64,000 nucleotides of DNA from JAJDUF01 sp965214295 (GTDB lineage Bacteria > Chloroflexota > UBA11872 > UBA12225 > JAJDUF01), in assembly GCA_965214295.1 (NCBI GenBank), contig OZ243944.1, positions 2,046,001 through 2,110,000 on the forward strand, in the 5' to 3' direction. This document shows, in pieces, positions 32,200 to 40,888 of this stretch (its first letter is position 1; each line of letters opens with the position of its first letter). The notes below the pieces were generated by a model. That model ran no database searches, had not been told where the DNA came from, and worked only from the letters and a program-made list of their open reading frames with translations. The position numbers and the translations under genes were made by a program.

Positions 32200-33212
32200 C
32201 CGGCGCAGTGCCCGTCATTCGCTGGGGGATTATCGGCGCCGGCGACATCGCCGACCGGGTGATGGCCCCGGCCATGCATGCGGCGCCACACGCCGAGTTG
32301 GTGGCGATCATGCGCCGCGACCGCTCGGCCGCCGCGGCGTTTGCCCGCAAGCATGATGTGCCCCGGGTCTACGGAAGCGTCGCGGACATCGTTGCCGACC
32401 CTGACCTTCAGGCCCTCTACATCGCAACGCCGGTAGGGCGCCACCTGCCCGACACGCTGGCCGCCGCCGCGCACGGCAAGCACATCCTCTGCGAGAAGCC
32501 CATGGCCCTCAGCTCGCGCGAGGGTGAGCAAATGCGTACTGCCTGCGAGCGCGCCGGCATCCGCTTTATGATGTGTTTCTACCAGCGCTTCAACGCGCGG
32601 CACCGCAAGATCAAGCAGTTGCTGGCGGAGGGCGCAATTGGACCAGTGACGGCGGTGCGGGCCAACTTCTCCGGCCGCAGCCCCGACGTGCCGGCGCGCT
32701 GGCGGCACGATCCGGCCCAGGCCGGCGGCGGTTGCTATATGGACAACGCCTCGCACTGCATTGACCTGCTACGTTTCCTCTTTGGCGAGATCACGGCCGC
32801 GGCCGCCTTTGTGGACACCCTCGCGGCCCGCTATCCCGTCGAAGACACCGCCTCCTCCCTGCTCCGCCTGGCTAACGGTGCCCACGCCGTCGTCACGAGC
32901 TATTGGAGCACCGGCGACCCGGACGAGCAGCGCAATTCGCTGCTGGAAATCCAAGGCACCGCGGGCACGATCATCGCCACACCACTCCATGAGAAGTTCT
33001 CTCGTGGCACACTCACCGTCGCCACCCAGCAGGGTGAAGCGGTCTACGAGTTCGAGCAGAGCACCCACTACGCCGTCCTGGAAGATTTCGCCGCGACCAT
33101 TGCCGCGGCGCGCCCACCGGCGATCACGGCCAGCGACGGCATCGCCGCCCTGCGCGTCGTCGAGGCGGTGTACGAGTCCGGCCGGAGCGGGCACGTGGTG
33201 CAGCCGGCCTGA
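32196..33212 (+). CDS. Gfo/Idh/MocA-family NAD(P)-dependent oxidoreductase
   Basis: A 338-residue protein. The N-terminal Rossmann fold has RWGIIGAGDIADRVMAPAMH, and the family's active-site loop HILCEKPMAL appears near residue 100, with the EKP lysine. The C-terminal alpha/beta domain includes ARWRHDPAQAGGGCYMDNAS and HCIDLLRFLFGEI, where the DxxxH-like acid/base residues sit. Members oxidise or epimerise sugars and sugar nucleotides, fitting precursor supply for the glycan cluster. It is coupled to the upstream glycosyltransferase by an ATGA overlap. Confidence 0.87.
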   Translation: MTGAVPVIRWGIIGAGDIADRVMAPAMHAAPHAELVAIMRRDRSAAAAFARKHDVPRVYGSVADIVADPDLQALYIATPVGRHLPDTLAAAAHGKHILCEKPMALSSREGEQMRTACERAGIRFMMCFYQRFNARHRKIKQLLAEGAIGPVTAVRANFSGRSPDVPARWRHDPAQAGGGCYMDNASHCIDLLRFLFGEITAAAAFVDTLAARYPVEDTASSLLRLANGAHAVVTSYWSTGDPDEQRNSLLEIQGTAGTIIATPLHEKFSRGTLTVATQQGEAVYEFEQSTHYAVLEDFAATIAAARPPAITASDGIAALRVVEAVYESGRSGHVVQPA

Positions 33213-33241
33213 TGGCAACACGGCTCTCCCGGCTACCCGTC

Positions 33242-33261
33242 ATTGCGGCGGAAGCCGCAAT
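33242..33261. repeat. Small palindromic repeat (ATTGCGGC-GGAA-GCCGCAAT)
   Basis: Perfect 8-base arms with a GGAA loop, preceded by CCGTC as in the other GTCATT-type repeats of this window. A related hairpin lies at 36559-36578. It falls between the oxidoreductase and the last glycosyltransferase, followed by a GGGAAGGGGCTGGGGGTGAGG segment. Confidence 0.55.
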
Positions 33262-33346
33262 CTACGTCTCCCTGGAGGGAAGGGGCTGGGGGTGAGGTGG
33301 GCAAGCCGCCCGTACTCGCCCGACCGATAGCTGTGAAGGAGGCGAC

Positions 33347-34411
33347 GTGCGCGTCGGGTTCTACTACCACCAGGTGCCACGGCTGCCCCGTGACCATCCG
33401 CGCAACAACCCCTACGGGGCCATCCTGGCCGAGGGGCTGGAGCGGCTGGGTGCCGAGGTTACGTTCGTTGATGACTTCAGCGAGGCGTTCCTGCACCGGA
33501 ACCGGGGGCACCTCGACGTGCTGCACCACCACTGGCCGCACCACGACTACTATGACGACGATGCCGCCATCATGCAGCGGCAGATGCGCGCCTTTGTGCG
33601 CTCCATGGAGTTGGCACGCGCGCTAGGCTACAAGCTGGTTTGGACCGCCCATAACATCTACCCGCACAACCGTCGCCACCAGGCGATTGACCACGAGTGC
33701 CGCTTGGAGATCTGCCGCCTGGCAACGGCAGTCATCGCGCATTGTGAAGTTGCCGCCTGCCAAGTGCGGACGATATTCAAGCGCACCCGGAATCTCTTTG
33801 TCATCCCACACCCTCACTTCATCGGGGTCTATCCCAACGCGGTGACGCGCGAGCAGGCACGCGCCGCCCTCGGCGTGCCACCCCCGGCTTTCGCCTACGG
33901 GTTTTTCGGCGGCCTCCTGCCTTACAAGGGCTTGGAGAGCCTGATGGAGAGCTTTCGGCACCTGCCGGGTGACAACTCGTGGCTGCTGATCGCCGGCGGG
34001 AACACTCGCCAGCCGGAATTTCTGGCGGCCATTCGCCGGCAGGCCGCGCAGCATCCGCGGATCATCCTCCGCGCCTACGACCGGGCGCCGAGCGAGGACA
34101 TTGCGCTCATCATGCAGGCAGCCGATGTCGTCACCTTGCCGTTCGTGGATACGATGACGTCAGGCACGCTGATCCTGGCGCTCTCCTGGGGCAAACCGGT
34201 CATTGCCCCCGCGCTCGGATGCCTGCCGGCGACCGTCGAGCCGGCAGCGGGCACGCTGTACGACCCCAGTGACGACGATCCGCTGTATGCCGCCATGCTG
34301 GAAGCCAGGCAGCTCGACCTCACAGCGGCAGCGTCGGCCGCTCTGGCCTCGGTCCGCCGGTTCGACTGGGACGAGATCGCCGCCGCGACGTTGCGGGCGT
34401 ATGCGGCCTGA
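33347..34411 (+). CDS. Family 4-like glycosyltransferase
   Basis: A 354-residue GT-B protein starting at GTG 33347 behind AAGGAGG (33336-33342). N-terminal MRVGFYYHQVPRLP, LDVLHHHWPHHDYYDD and YKLVWTAHNIYPHNRRHQ suggest the GumK/GT4-like acceptor domain. The C-terminal domain has FAYGFFGGLLPYKGLESLM, ADVVTLPFVDTMTSGTLILA and LSWGKPVIAPALGCLPATVE. It is separated from the oxidoreductase by about 135 bases containing a palindromic repeat, so it may have its own transcript. It is the last gene that clearly belongs to the glycan cluster. Confidence 0.82.
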   Translation: MRVGFYYHQVPRLPRDHPRNNPYGAILAEGLERLGAEVTFVDDFSEAFLHRNRGHLDVLHHHWPHHDYYDDDAAIMQRQMRAFVRSMELARALGYKLVWTAHNIYPHNRRHQAIDHECRLEICRLATAVIAHCEVAACQVRTIFKRTRNLFVIPHPHFIGVYPNAVTREQARAALGVPPPAFAYGFFGGLLPYKGLESLMESFRHLPGDNSWLLIAGGNTRQPEFLAAIRRQAAQHPRIILRAYDRAPSEDIALIMQAADVVTLPFVDTMTSGTLILALSWGKPVIAPALGCLPATVEPAAGTLYDPSDDDPLYAAMLEARQLDLTAAASAALASVRRFDWDEIAAATLRAYAA

Positions 34412-34554
34412 GCTAGGCCGGAGTTGCTTGTTCGCGGCACAATTGGGAGAATGTGTGCGGCGATTCTGGATAGTATCCAGCAGCGTGAGCCAATAGCGGT
34501 ACCAACCGACTAGGGGCTAGGGTGTATGGGCATTTCCCGGTCATTCCCGCGCCA

Positions 34555-34678
34555 GGAGACCTTTGCGTAACCCGTCATTCCCGCGAAAGCGGGAATCCAA
34601 CAACCGGTCCTCCCAGGTTGGCGAGTGTGGAGTCACGGCCACTGAGCACGCTGTCCTGGGAGTTATGCAAAGGTCTCC
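34555..34678. mobile_element. MITE-like element A, 124 bp
   Basis: Ends are 17-base terminal inverted repeats: GGAGACCTTTGCGTAAC at 34555-34571 and GTTATGCAAAGGTCTCC at 34662-34678 (one mismatch). Inside is a hairpin repeat, CATTCCCGCGAAAGCGGGAATCC. The flanks, CATTCCCGCGCCA on the left and GCAAGCGGGAATCCA on the right, look like the two halves of that same hairpin repeat, so the element seems to have inserted into one. There is no coding capacity. It occupies most of the 337-base gap before the VOC gene. Confidence 0.72.
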
Positions 34679-34748
34679 GCAAGCGGGAATCCAGAGCGGG
34701 TACGTTATCTGCGGTCCCAGGCGCCTATACAAGGTGAGGAGCGTAGCG

Positions 34749-35174
34749 ATGAGTGGCGAGCATAGCGGCGATTTCCGCGCACAGGTCAGGCCGGAGGCCG
34801 GGGAGCATCACCATGCGGCGATCCGGTGTCGGAATATGAAGCTCCTCATGGACTTCTACGAGCGAGTGATGGGACTGCCCCGGCGCAATATCGCGGGTGA
34901 TCCCGACAACCCGGAGAAAGTCTGGTACCCCGGCCTCCAGCTCGTCCATACGGACGATCCACCCGGACCACAAGGAGAGCTGGACCATATCGGCATCTCC
35001 GTCAACAACATCCGGGAGATCTGCGCCCACGTCGAGGCCTCGGGGTTTACCGTGGACAAGCCGGTGGAATCCACCGACGACCCGGAGAAGGGCCAGCGGT
35101 TCAGTGGCGCGTGGCTGACCGACCCCGAAGGGCACACCGTCGAGCTGGTGCAGCGGGAGCCGCTGCCGGAGTAA
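34749..35174 (+). CDS. VOC/glyoxalase-family protein
   Basis: A 141-residue protein from ATG 34749 behind AGGTGAGGA. It has one vicinal-oxygen-chelate module pair: HHAAIRCRNMKLLMDFYERV (first beta-alpha unit with the His ligand), GELDHIGISVNNIREICAHV and AWLTDPEGHTVELVQREPL, where H and E positions of the usual metal site are present. Substrate is unknown; VOC proteins include glyoxalases, dioxygenases and resistance proteins. It stands alone between two MITE-like elements. A longer frame upstream is read from the MITE and is not native. Confidence 0.82.
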   Translation: MSGEHSGDFRAQVRPEAGEHHHAAIRCRNMKLLMDFYERVMGLPRRNIAGDPDNPEKVWYPGLQLVHTDDPPGPQGELDHIGISVNNIREICAHVEASGFTVDKPVESTDDPEKGQRFSGAWLTDPEGHTVELVQREPLPE

Positions 35175-35265
35175 GGCCGGCGAGCGGCCCGCGCCTTACC
35201 CCCCGGCCCCTCTCCAGCGCCGAGTAATAGAGAGGGGGCGTCTGCCACCCGTCATTCCCGCGCCA

Positions 35266-35389
35266 GGAGACCTTTGCATAACTCGTCATTCCCGCGCAAG
35301 CGGGAATCCAAAATCCAGCCTGTTCAGGTTGGCGAGAGTGGAGTCACCACACCACAGCACTCCATCTTGGAGGTTATGCAAAGGTCTCC
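35266..35389. mobile_element. MITE-like element B, 124 bp
   Basis: The same length as element A. Perfect 17-base terminal inverted repeats: GGAGACCTTTGCATAAC at 35266-35282 and GTTATGCAAAGGTCTCC at 35373-35389. It contains the same internal hairpin (CATTCCCGCGCAAGCGGGAATCC) and GGTTGGCGAGAGTGGAGTCAC, and is flanked by split hairpin halves. It lies between the VOC and aldo-keto reductase genes; the rest of that 339-base gap holds only a CCCCTCTCC/GAGAGGGG-type repeat (35195-35240). Confidence 0.75.
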
Positions 35390-35513
35390 GCAAGCGGGAA
35401 CCCAATCCCCCTGGGAGAGGGTCGGGCGGAGGTAGGGGCGTGGTTGATCGCGCCCAGGGCTACAGCACGCTGCACCCCTACTCTCTGTGTCTCTGTGGCT
35501 AAAAAGCTAGAAG

Positions 35514-36503
35514 ATGGAGTACCGCAATCTGGGACGCGCCGGCGTCAAGGTATCCTTCTTCTGTCTGGGCTGCGCCTACTTTGGCATCCGGCTGAACGAG
35601 CACGAGTCCGTCCGCCTGGTCCACACTGCCCTTGATGCCGGCATCAACTTCTTTGACACCGCCAACGCCTACGCCTTAGGACGATCCGAGGAGTACCTCG
35701 GTCAGGGCATCAAGGGCCGGCGCGACGCGGTGGTGCTGGCAACCAAGGTCAGCGCCCCGATGGGCCACGGGCCAAACGACTCCGGCGGCTCCCGCTATCA
35801 CCTCATGCGTCAGGTAGAGGCCAGTCTGCGCCGGCTCGGCACCGACCACATTGACCTCTACCAGCTCCACGCCCGCGACCTGACCACGCCGCTGGAGGAG
35901 ACCCTCCGCGCCCTGGATGACTTGCGGCACCAAGGCAAAGTCCACTATTTCGGCACATCCAACTCCGCGGCCTGGCAGCTCTGCGAGGCCCTGTGGACCA
36001 GCGACCGGCTCCGCATCGCGCCCATCGTCTCGGAGCAAGCATCCTACAGCCTGTTCGACCGGGCGCTGGAGACCGACGTGCTGCCGTTTTGCCGGGCCTA
36101 TGACCTCGCCGCCATCGTCTACGGACCGCTGGGTGGCGGGTGGCTCAGTGGCCGGTACCGCCACCACCACCCGCCACCACCGGAGTCCCGCTTTGCTCTC
36201 CGGGGCACGCAGGTCGGCGCCGCAGCCGAGGCGCGCGCGTTCGACGTGTTGGAACGACTGACGCCGCTGGCAGCGGACAAGGGCATCACCCTCAGCCAAC
36301 TGGCGCTGGCCTGGCTGCTGGCACAGCCCGGAGTCACCACGCCGCTTATCGGCCCACGTACCGCCGCGCAATTGCGGGACAACCTGGGGGCGTTGGAGGT
36401 GAAAGTCACTGCCGCCGACTTGGCAGCGATAGACGAGATCGTGCCGCCGGGCACCAAGGTACTCCCGGAGGTGCCCGCCCCCGGGGCTATGCTTATCGGG
36501 TGA
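35514..36503 (+). CDS. Aldo/keto reductase
   Basis: A 329-residue TIM-barrel NADPH-dependent oxidoreductase. It starts MEYRNLGRAGVKVSFFCLGC; the catalytic tetrad is visible as D and Y in NFFDTANAYALGRSEEYLG, K in VVLATKVSAPMG and H in DLYQLHARDLTTPLE. The cofactor-phosphate end shows LSQLALAWLLAQPGVTTPLI and GPRTAAQLRDNLGALEV. It is similar to YajO/Gfo-type general aldo-keto reductases; substrate unknown. Apparently monocistronic. Confidence 0.88.
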   Translation: MEYRNLGRAGVKVSFFCLGCAYFGIRLNEHESVRLVHTALDAGINFFDTANAYALGRSEEYLGQGIKGRRDAVVLATKVSAPMGHGPNDSGGSRYHLMRQVEASLRRLGTDHIDLYQLHARDLTTPLEETLRALDDLRHQGKVHYFGTSNSAAWQLCEALWTSDRLRIAPIVSEQASYSLFDRALETDVLPFCRAYDLAAIVYGPLGGGWLSGRYRHHHPPPPESRFALRGTQVGAAAEARAFDVLERLTPLAADKGITLSQLALAWLLAQPGVTTPLIGPRTAAQLRDNLGALEVKVTAADLAAIDEIVPPGTKVLPEVPAPGAMLIG

Positions 36504-36558
36504 CACGACGGCAGCCTCCACTAGCTTGCGCCGCAATGGCGGGATACTCTGTCTCGTC

Positions 36559-36578
36559 ACTGCGGCGGAGGCCGCAGT
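36559..36578. repeat. Small palindromic repeat (ACTGCGGC-GGAG-GCCGCAGT)
   Basis: Perfect 8-base arms with a GGAG loop, clearly related to the hairpin at 33242-33261. It sits in the 276-base gap after the aldo-keto reductase and could act as a terminator-like stem. I see nothing else identifiable in 36504-36779. Confidence 0.55.
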
Positions 36579-36779
36579 CCAGGGGGGCGCGGTGCATCTA
36601 CACGAAAACCTACCCGTATCATGAGGAGGGATCTAGGAAGTCTGAGTTATCCCTGAGGGGAGACGCTGTTCATCACCGCTCAGACCAGCGTCTATCGCGT
36701 GTACGTGGCGCTGCCCGGCATACCCGTCGGACCGCCCTCGTAAGCATGGAGCAAGCTACGTAGAGATAGTGGGCAAACG

Positions 36780-37409
36780 GTGGCACCACGACAAGTACGC
36801 ATCGAGAAAACCAAATACGACGGTACGGTCCAGCGCTTCTGTTCGGGTCAGCTAGTGGACCACAGCGGCCCGCTGCTCCGCGTCAAAGTGCCAGCGGGCA
36901 CCCCGGTCTACGTGACGAGGGAAGCACGCTGGGTGCCGAGCGGCAACACAGCACTCCACTGCTACTTCGAGGATCGTTGGTACAACGTCTGGCATTTACG
37001 AGATTACAGCGTTGTCCCCAATCGCTGGTATGCCAACGTGGCGATGCCCGCTGGCTTCGACGGCACAACGATCCGCTGGGTTGATCTGGACATTGATATT
37101 CGCTGCTACTTGGATGGTTCGCTGGAAGTGCTCGATGAAGATGAGTTCGCGCAGCACCGGGTCAAGTTGGGCTATGCCGCTGAGGTGGTCGAATGTGCAT
37201 TGGCCGCGCGCGACGAGATACTCCGACTGGCGCGCGCGGGAGCGTTCCCGTTCGACCATGAGACCCAAGTCCAGCTGCTCCGGTGCGGATCGCCCTCGTA
37301 CTTACTCCCACCGGAAGGTCTTCACGGCCAGGGCCGTGCCGACCACGAGCATCCCGCCGAGGATCGCCACCGCATCCCACTGCTCACTCCACGCAAAACC
37401 GAACCATAG
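36780..37409 (+). CDS. DUF402-domain protein (FomD/Fau-like)
   Basis: A 209-residue protein from GTG 36780. The DUF402 signature is clear: RIEKTKYDGTVQRFCSGQ near the start, CYFEDRWYNVWHLRDYS, RWYANVAMPA, RWVDLDIDIRCYLDGSLEVL and DEDEFAQHRVKLGY. Characterised relatives are metal-dependent nucleotide phosphohydrolases (FomD, nucleoside diphosphate phosphatases), using the acidic residues present here. The last 35 residues lie opposite the convergent ABC permease gene (108-base overlap) and look non-native, so a different C-terminus is possible. Confidence 0.72.
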   Translation: MAPRQVRIEKTKYDGTVQRFCSGQLVDHSGPLLRVKVPAGTPVYVTREARWVPSGNTALHCYFEDRWYNVWHLRDYSVVPNRWYANVAMPAGFDGTTIRWVDLDIDIRCYLDGSLEVLDEDEFAQHRVKLGYAAEVVECALAARDEILRLARAGAFPFDHETQVQLLRCGSPSYLLPPEGLHGQGRADHEHPAEDRHRIPLLTPRKTEP

Positions 37410-38045
37410 CCCTTGCAGCAATTCCACGACATACGTCATCGGGAGCGCCTGGCTGATCTGCTGCATCCATGCGGGCATCTGCTGGACCGGATACATCACG
37501 CCGGAGAGAAATATCTGTGGGAAGAAGAGGACCATCCCCGCTACGCTCGCCATTCTCACCGTGGGTGAAATGCTTGCCACCACGTAGCCAACGGCAAAGA
37601 AGGCGCCGGTGCTGAGTACGAACCCGCCGAGCACACTGAGCCAGAATCCCCCGAAATGCAAGTCGTAGACGACGATCCCAACCAGGATCAATAGCGCCAT
37701 GCCCACCAGATTCATGACAAAGAACACGACAACTTCAGCGGTAAGATAGGTAGCCGGGCTGATTGGCGTGGCCCGGAAGCGCCGGAGCACCTTTGTCTCC
37801 CTAGCGGACGCGGTGTTGTTCGGTATCCCCATGAACGCCGAGCTACCGATAATCAAGGCAGTGTAAGCCGGAATCATGGCATCCACGACCTTGAAACCGG
37901 GCAGCGCCTCGATTTCTATGTCGCCAAAGATCGATCCGAAAACCACCAGTAGGAGCACGGGGAATACCAGTGTGAAGAAGAAGGCCGCCGGCTCGCGGTA
38001 GAAGAGCTTGAATTGCACTACGATCAGTTGGTTCATTCCCCGCAT
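37302..38045 (-). CDS. ABC-2 type transporter permease
   Basis: A 247-residue membrane protein with about six helices and the ABC-2 pattern: QLIVVQFKLFYREPAAFFFT, a reentrant-type FTLVFPVLLLVVFGSIFG, TKVLRRFRATPISPATYLTA and SGVMYPVQQMPAWMQQISQA. It is the membrane half of an exporter (drug, polysaccharide or lipid). It follows the ATPase gene by about 9 bases in the same direction, forming an operon. Substrate is not evident. Confidence 0.87.
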   Translation of the reverse strand: MRGMNQLIVVQFKLFYREPAAFFFTLVFPVLLLVVFGSIFGDIEIEALPGFKVVDAMIPAYTALIIGSSAFMGIPNNTASARETKVLRRFRATPISPATYLTAEVVVFFVMNLVGMALLILVGIVVYDLHFGGFWLSVLGGFVLSTGAFFAVGYVVASISPTVRMASVAGMVLFFPQIFLSGVMYPVQQMPAWMQQISQALPMTYVVELLQGLWFGFAWSEQWDAVAILGGMLVVGTALAVKTFRWE

Positions 38046-38054
38046 GGCGCACCT

Positions 38055-38966
38055 CTATTCGCGCAGCGCTCTTCCCGTCAGAGCGAGAAAGACATCGTCC
38101 AACGTCGGCTGCTCACTCCGCAGGTCCCGGAAACGCCAGCCGTACGCCTCTACTGCCCGCACGACCTCGCTGACCAGCCGGTCTCCCTGCCCGTGGACGA
38201 TCACCCGGTCGCCGCTCGCCTCAACCCGCGAAACTGACGCCACCGCCTCCAGCTGCTTGGCGTCTATCGTATCCTCGGCAGTGAATACCACCCGCGTCTC
38301 GACACCGAGGCCACCGATGAGGCTCTCCGGGGTGTCGAGGGCCACGATCTTGCCCCGGTCCATGATGGCCACCTGGTCGCAAAGCCGCTCGGCTTCCTCC
38401 ATGAAGTGCGTGGAGAGGAAGACGGTCTTGCCCTGGTCCCGGAGGGAGCGCACGAGGTCCCACATCGTCCGCCGCGCCTGCGGGTCAAGCCCCGTGGATA
38501 GCTCGTCCAGAAACACCAACTCCGGGTCATTCACCAGGGCCAGCGCGATGAAGAGCCGCTGTTTCTGCCCCCCGGACAGCTTGGCAAAGGGCGCCTTGAG
38601 CCGGTCGCCTAACCCCAGCTGCTTGATAAGCGGATGCCAGTCAAGGGGCTGCGGGTAGAAGGACGCGAACAGGGCCAGAGCTTCCTGCACCCTGATCCGG
38701 TCGAACAGGCTGGATTCCTGTAGCTGGACGCCGATGCGGCGTCGCAGGTCCGCCCCGGCGTCCCCAGGGTCCAGGCCCAGCACGCTGACCTCACCCGCGT
38801 CCCGACTCCGCAGGCCCTCCAGGCACTCCATGGTCGTGGTCTTGCCCGCACCGTTGGGACCCACCAGACCAAAGACCTCGTTTTCCGCCACCGAGAACGA
38901 GATGTCGTCCACGGCCACGGTGGGGCCATAGGCTTTGCGTAGCTCACGTACTTCTACTACAGACAA
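38055..38966 (-). CDS. ABC transporter ATP-binding protein (DrrA/CcmA-type)
   Basis: A 303-residue ATPase. Walker A is GLVGPNGAGKTTTMECLEGL, the Q-loop lies near VQLQESSLFDRIRV, the signature is LSGGQKQRLFIALAL, Walker B is LVFLDELSTGLDPQARR, and the H-loop is FLSTHFMEEAERL. A C-terminal regulatory domain of about 80 residues follows, as in DrrA-type exporters. It starts at TTG 38966 (the residues SVVEVRELRKAYG are conserved in frame). It pairs with the downstream ABC-2 permease. Confidence 0.9.
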   Translation of the reverse strand: MSVVEVRELRKAYGPTVAVDDISFSVAENEVFGLVGPNGAGKTTTMECLEGLRSRDAGEVSVLGLDPGDAGADLRRRIGVQLQESSLFDRIRVQEALALFASFYPQPLDWHPLIKQLGLGDRLKAPFAKLSGGQKQRLFIALALVNDPELVFLDELSTGLDPQARRTMWDLVRSLRDQGKTVFLSTHFMEEAERLCDQVAIMDRGKIVALDTPESLIGGLGVETRVVFTAEDTIDAKQLEAVASVSRVEASGDRVIVHGQGDRLVSEVVRAVEAYGWRFRDLRSEQPTLDDVFLALTGRALRE

Positions 38967-39371
38967 TCCTGAGACTCCCGGCCCCGGCCAACCTCGATTC
39001 AGCCGCCAGGGACACCCGCAGCCGCCCCCACACTGCCCCCTTAGACCGGCCGCGAGTCAAAAGGTTTCAAGCGCCGTGTTGATCTGGGAATGGGGGCTTC
39101 GTCCACGCCGGCGGCAACCCTTTGCCGTGCCGTCATAAAGACATCACATGAGGCAAACGCCAGCTTGAGTGACGGGCTTGTAGCAACGATGGCACGGCAA
39201 ATCCATATATCGTCCAGCAATTGCAGCAGACCGTGCAATGCCCTTTCTCATTTACCGACTACCTAGCCGTGCTAGTGGCAAAGAAGAAAATGACGCCTGG
39301 GCAATGGAACGAATACTTGCCAAACTAGCCTCTCGGCGCACGTTAGCCCTGGAATCGGCCACTGAAGAGGA
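38967..39371. other. 405-base gap between ABC exporter and MFS gene
   Basis: This gap lies upstream of the leftward ABC operon and downstream of the leftward MFS gene. I see a C-rich tract (39010-39040) and one short open stretch on the plus strand, listed separately, but no complete gene, tRNA or clear promoter. Confidence 0.4.
39172..39328 (+). pseudogene. Possible gene remnant, 3' end only
   Basis: After an in-frame TGA the plus strand is open for about 50 codons to TAG 39326-39328. It reads NDGTANPYIVQQLQQTVQCP, then FSFTDYLAVLVAKKKMTPGQ and WNEYLPN. The composition resembles a genuine protein end, but there is no good start codon and I cannot name a family. It is probably a relic. Confidence 0.25.
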
Positions 39372-40649
39372 TTACGCTGCGGGGTCTGTCTCGGCGGGCG
39401 GGACGGACCTCACGCGCCGGACCGGAGACAGCACTAGCCATAGCCCGCCCGCCGCCAGCAGGCCCGCCCCCGCCGCCAGCGCCCCTCTGAGACCCACCGC
39501 CTCGGCCAGCACTCCCGCGAGTAGTGACCCGGCCAGCCGCGCGCCAAGCTCGACGACTTCCAGGCTGGCGTGTACCCGCCCCAGCATCCGCTGTGAGGTA
39601 ATTCCCTGGCGGAGGCTGACTTCGTTGATCTCGTAGACTGCCAGCGCGAAGTCAGCCAGCTGCTGCACTGCCAGCAATGCTCCGGCCAGTAGCAACGGGC
39701 CGCGCGCCAACGGAATCAGGAACGACGCGAGGCCGTACAACAGGAAACCGGCCGCCAACGTCTTACCCAAGCCAAACCGGTGTGTCAGCCTGCCGGCGCT
39801 CAACGCACCCAGAATGGAGGTTGCGCCACCGAGAGCGAAGATGGTTCCCAGCACACCGGGCGCCAAGCCCAGCGTCTCGATGCCGTAGAGCACGATGAGC
39901 GTCCCGATGACGCCCCCGCCGAGGCCCAGGCCGACAGCCTTGCTCGCACCGATAGCCCGCAGCAACGGGTTGCCGACGACCAGCCGGAGGCCCGCGACGA
40001 TCTCCCGGCGCAGGCTGGCTTGTGCAGCAGGCGGCGCCGGGGCCGGCTCGGGCGTGTGAATCCAGGCCAGCAGCAGGGCAGAGACGAGAAACGTCACGGC
40101 GTCCACCGCCGCGACGACAATAGCGGAGGCGAGCTGCGCGATCCAGCCACCCAAGCTGAAGGCTCCGACCTCGGCGACGGACGCGCTGGCCGACAAACGG
40201 CCGTTGGCCGCCACCAACTGCTCACGGCGCACCAGGGAGGGGAGATAGGAACGGTAGGCCACATTGAAGAAGACGGTCAGGAAGCCGTGCAGAAAAGCGA
40301 TCAGGTACAGCTGCTCGATACGCAAAGCGCCGACAAACCAGGCGCCTGGGATGGAGCCGAGCAGTGCGGCCCGGAGCAGATCGGCGGCGATCAGCACCGG
40401 GCGCCGGCGCAAGCGGTCTACCCATGCCCCGACGACGAACCCGAACAGTAGTGCCGGCAACACGCCGGCGGCGATCAGCAGCGACAGTTGGAACGGCGTG
40501 GCCGCCAGCGCCAGGATCGCCGTAAGTTGGAGGGCGCCCAGCAGCGATCCGGTGACGGAGACGGTCTGGGCAGACCACAGCTTGAGAAAGTCGCCATTAC
40601 GCCACAGGCTGTTCTGCGCGGCGGGCGGGCGCGGTAGATGAGTCTCCAT
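39372..40649 (-). CDS. MFS transporter (MefA/macrolide-efflux-like)
   Basis: A 425-residue protein with 12 predicted helices in two halves. It begins LWRNGDFLKLWSAQTVSVTG, typical of MefA/EntS-like MFS exporters, with the loop-2 motif FGFVVGAWVDRLRRRPVLIA (GxxxDRxxRR) and a matching second-half loop LSAGRLTHRFGLGKTLA. It presumably exports small molecules. It is divergent from the sugar-isomerase gene; the 239-base spacer contains a CCCCTCC/GGAAGGGGC repeat and a TATACA element near 40828. Confidence 0.85.
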   Translation of the reverse strand: METHLPRPPAAQNSLWRNGDFLKLWSAQTVSVTGSLLGALQLTAILALAATPFQLSLLIAAGVLPALLFGFVVGAWVDRLRRRPVLIAADLLRAALLGSIPGAWFVGALRIEQLYLIAFLHGFLTVFFNVAYRSYLPSLVRREQLVAANGRLSASASVAEVGAFSLGGWIAQLASAIVVAAVDAVTFLVSALLLAWIHTPEPAPAPPAAQASLRREIVAGLRLVVGNPLLRAIGASKAVGLGLGGGVIGTLIVLYGIETLGLAPGVLGTIFALGGATSILGALSAGRLTHRFGLGKTLAAGFLLYGLASFLIPLARGPLLLAGALLAVQQLADFALAVYEINEVSLRQGITSQRMLGRVHASLEVVELGARLAGSLLAGVLAEAVGLRGALAAGAGLLAAGGLWLVLSPVRRVRSVPPAETDPAA

Positions 40650-40888
40650 CTCAGTAGCTCTCTAGCATTGGGCTGCACCCTCCTCGACCACTCCGGCGTC
40701 CACCCGGCCCCAGACCGCCAAGGCTGACAAGGGTAGGCGTTTCGGCTGAGGCTGCACACCTATTCCCAGCCCCTCCTGAAGGGAAGGGGCCAGCGGTCAG
40801 GGCCAACTCATCTTCTATCGAAAAACCTATACAATCATGCATGACCGCCGCCTGGTACTCTGGCGAGAGGAGCAGCAGGAGACAAGCT

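Noticed and set aside
40761..40792. Rho-independent terminator
   Set aside because: It lies between two divergent gene starts, has mismatched arms and no T-tract, so it was treated as part of a dispersed repeat family.
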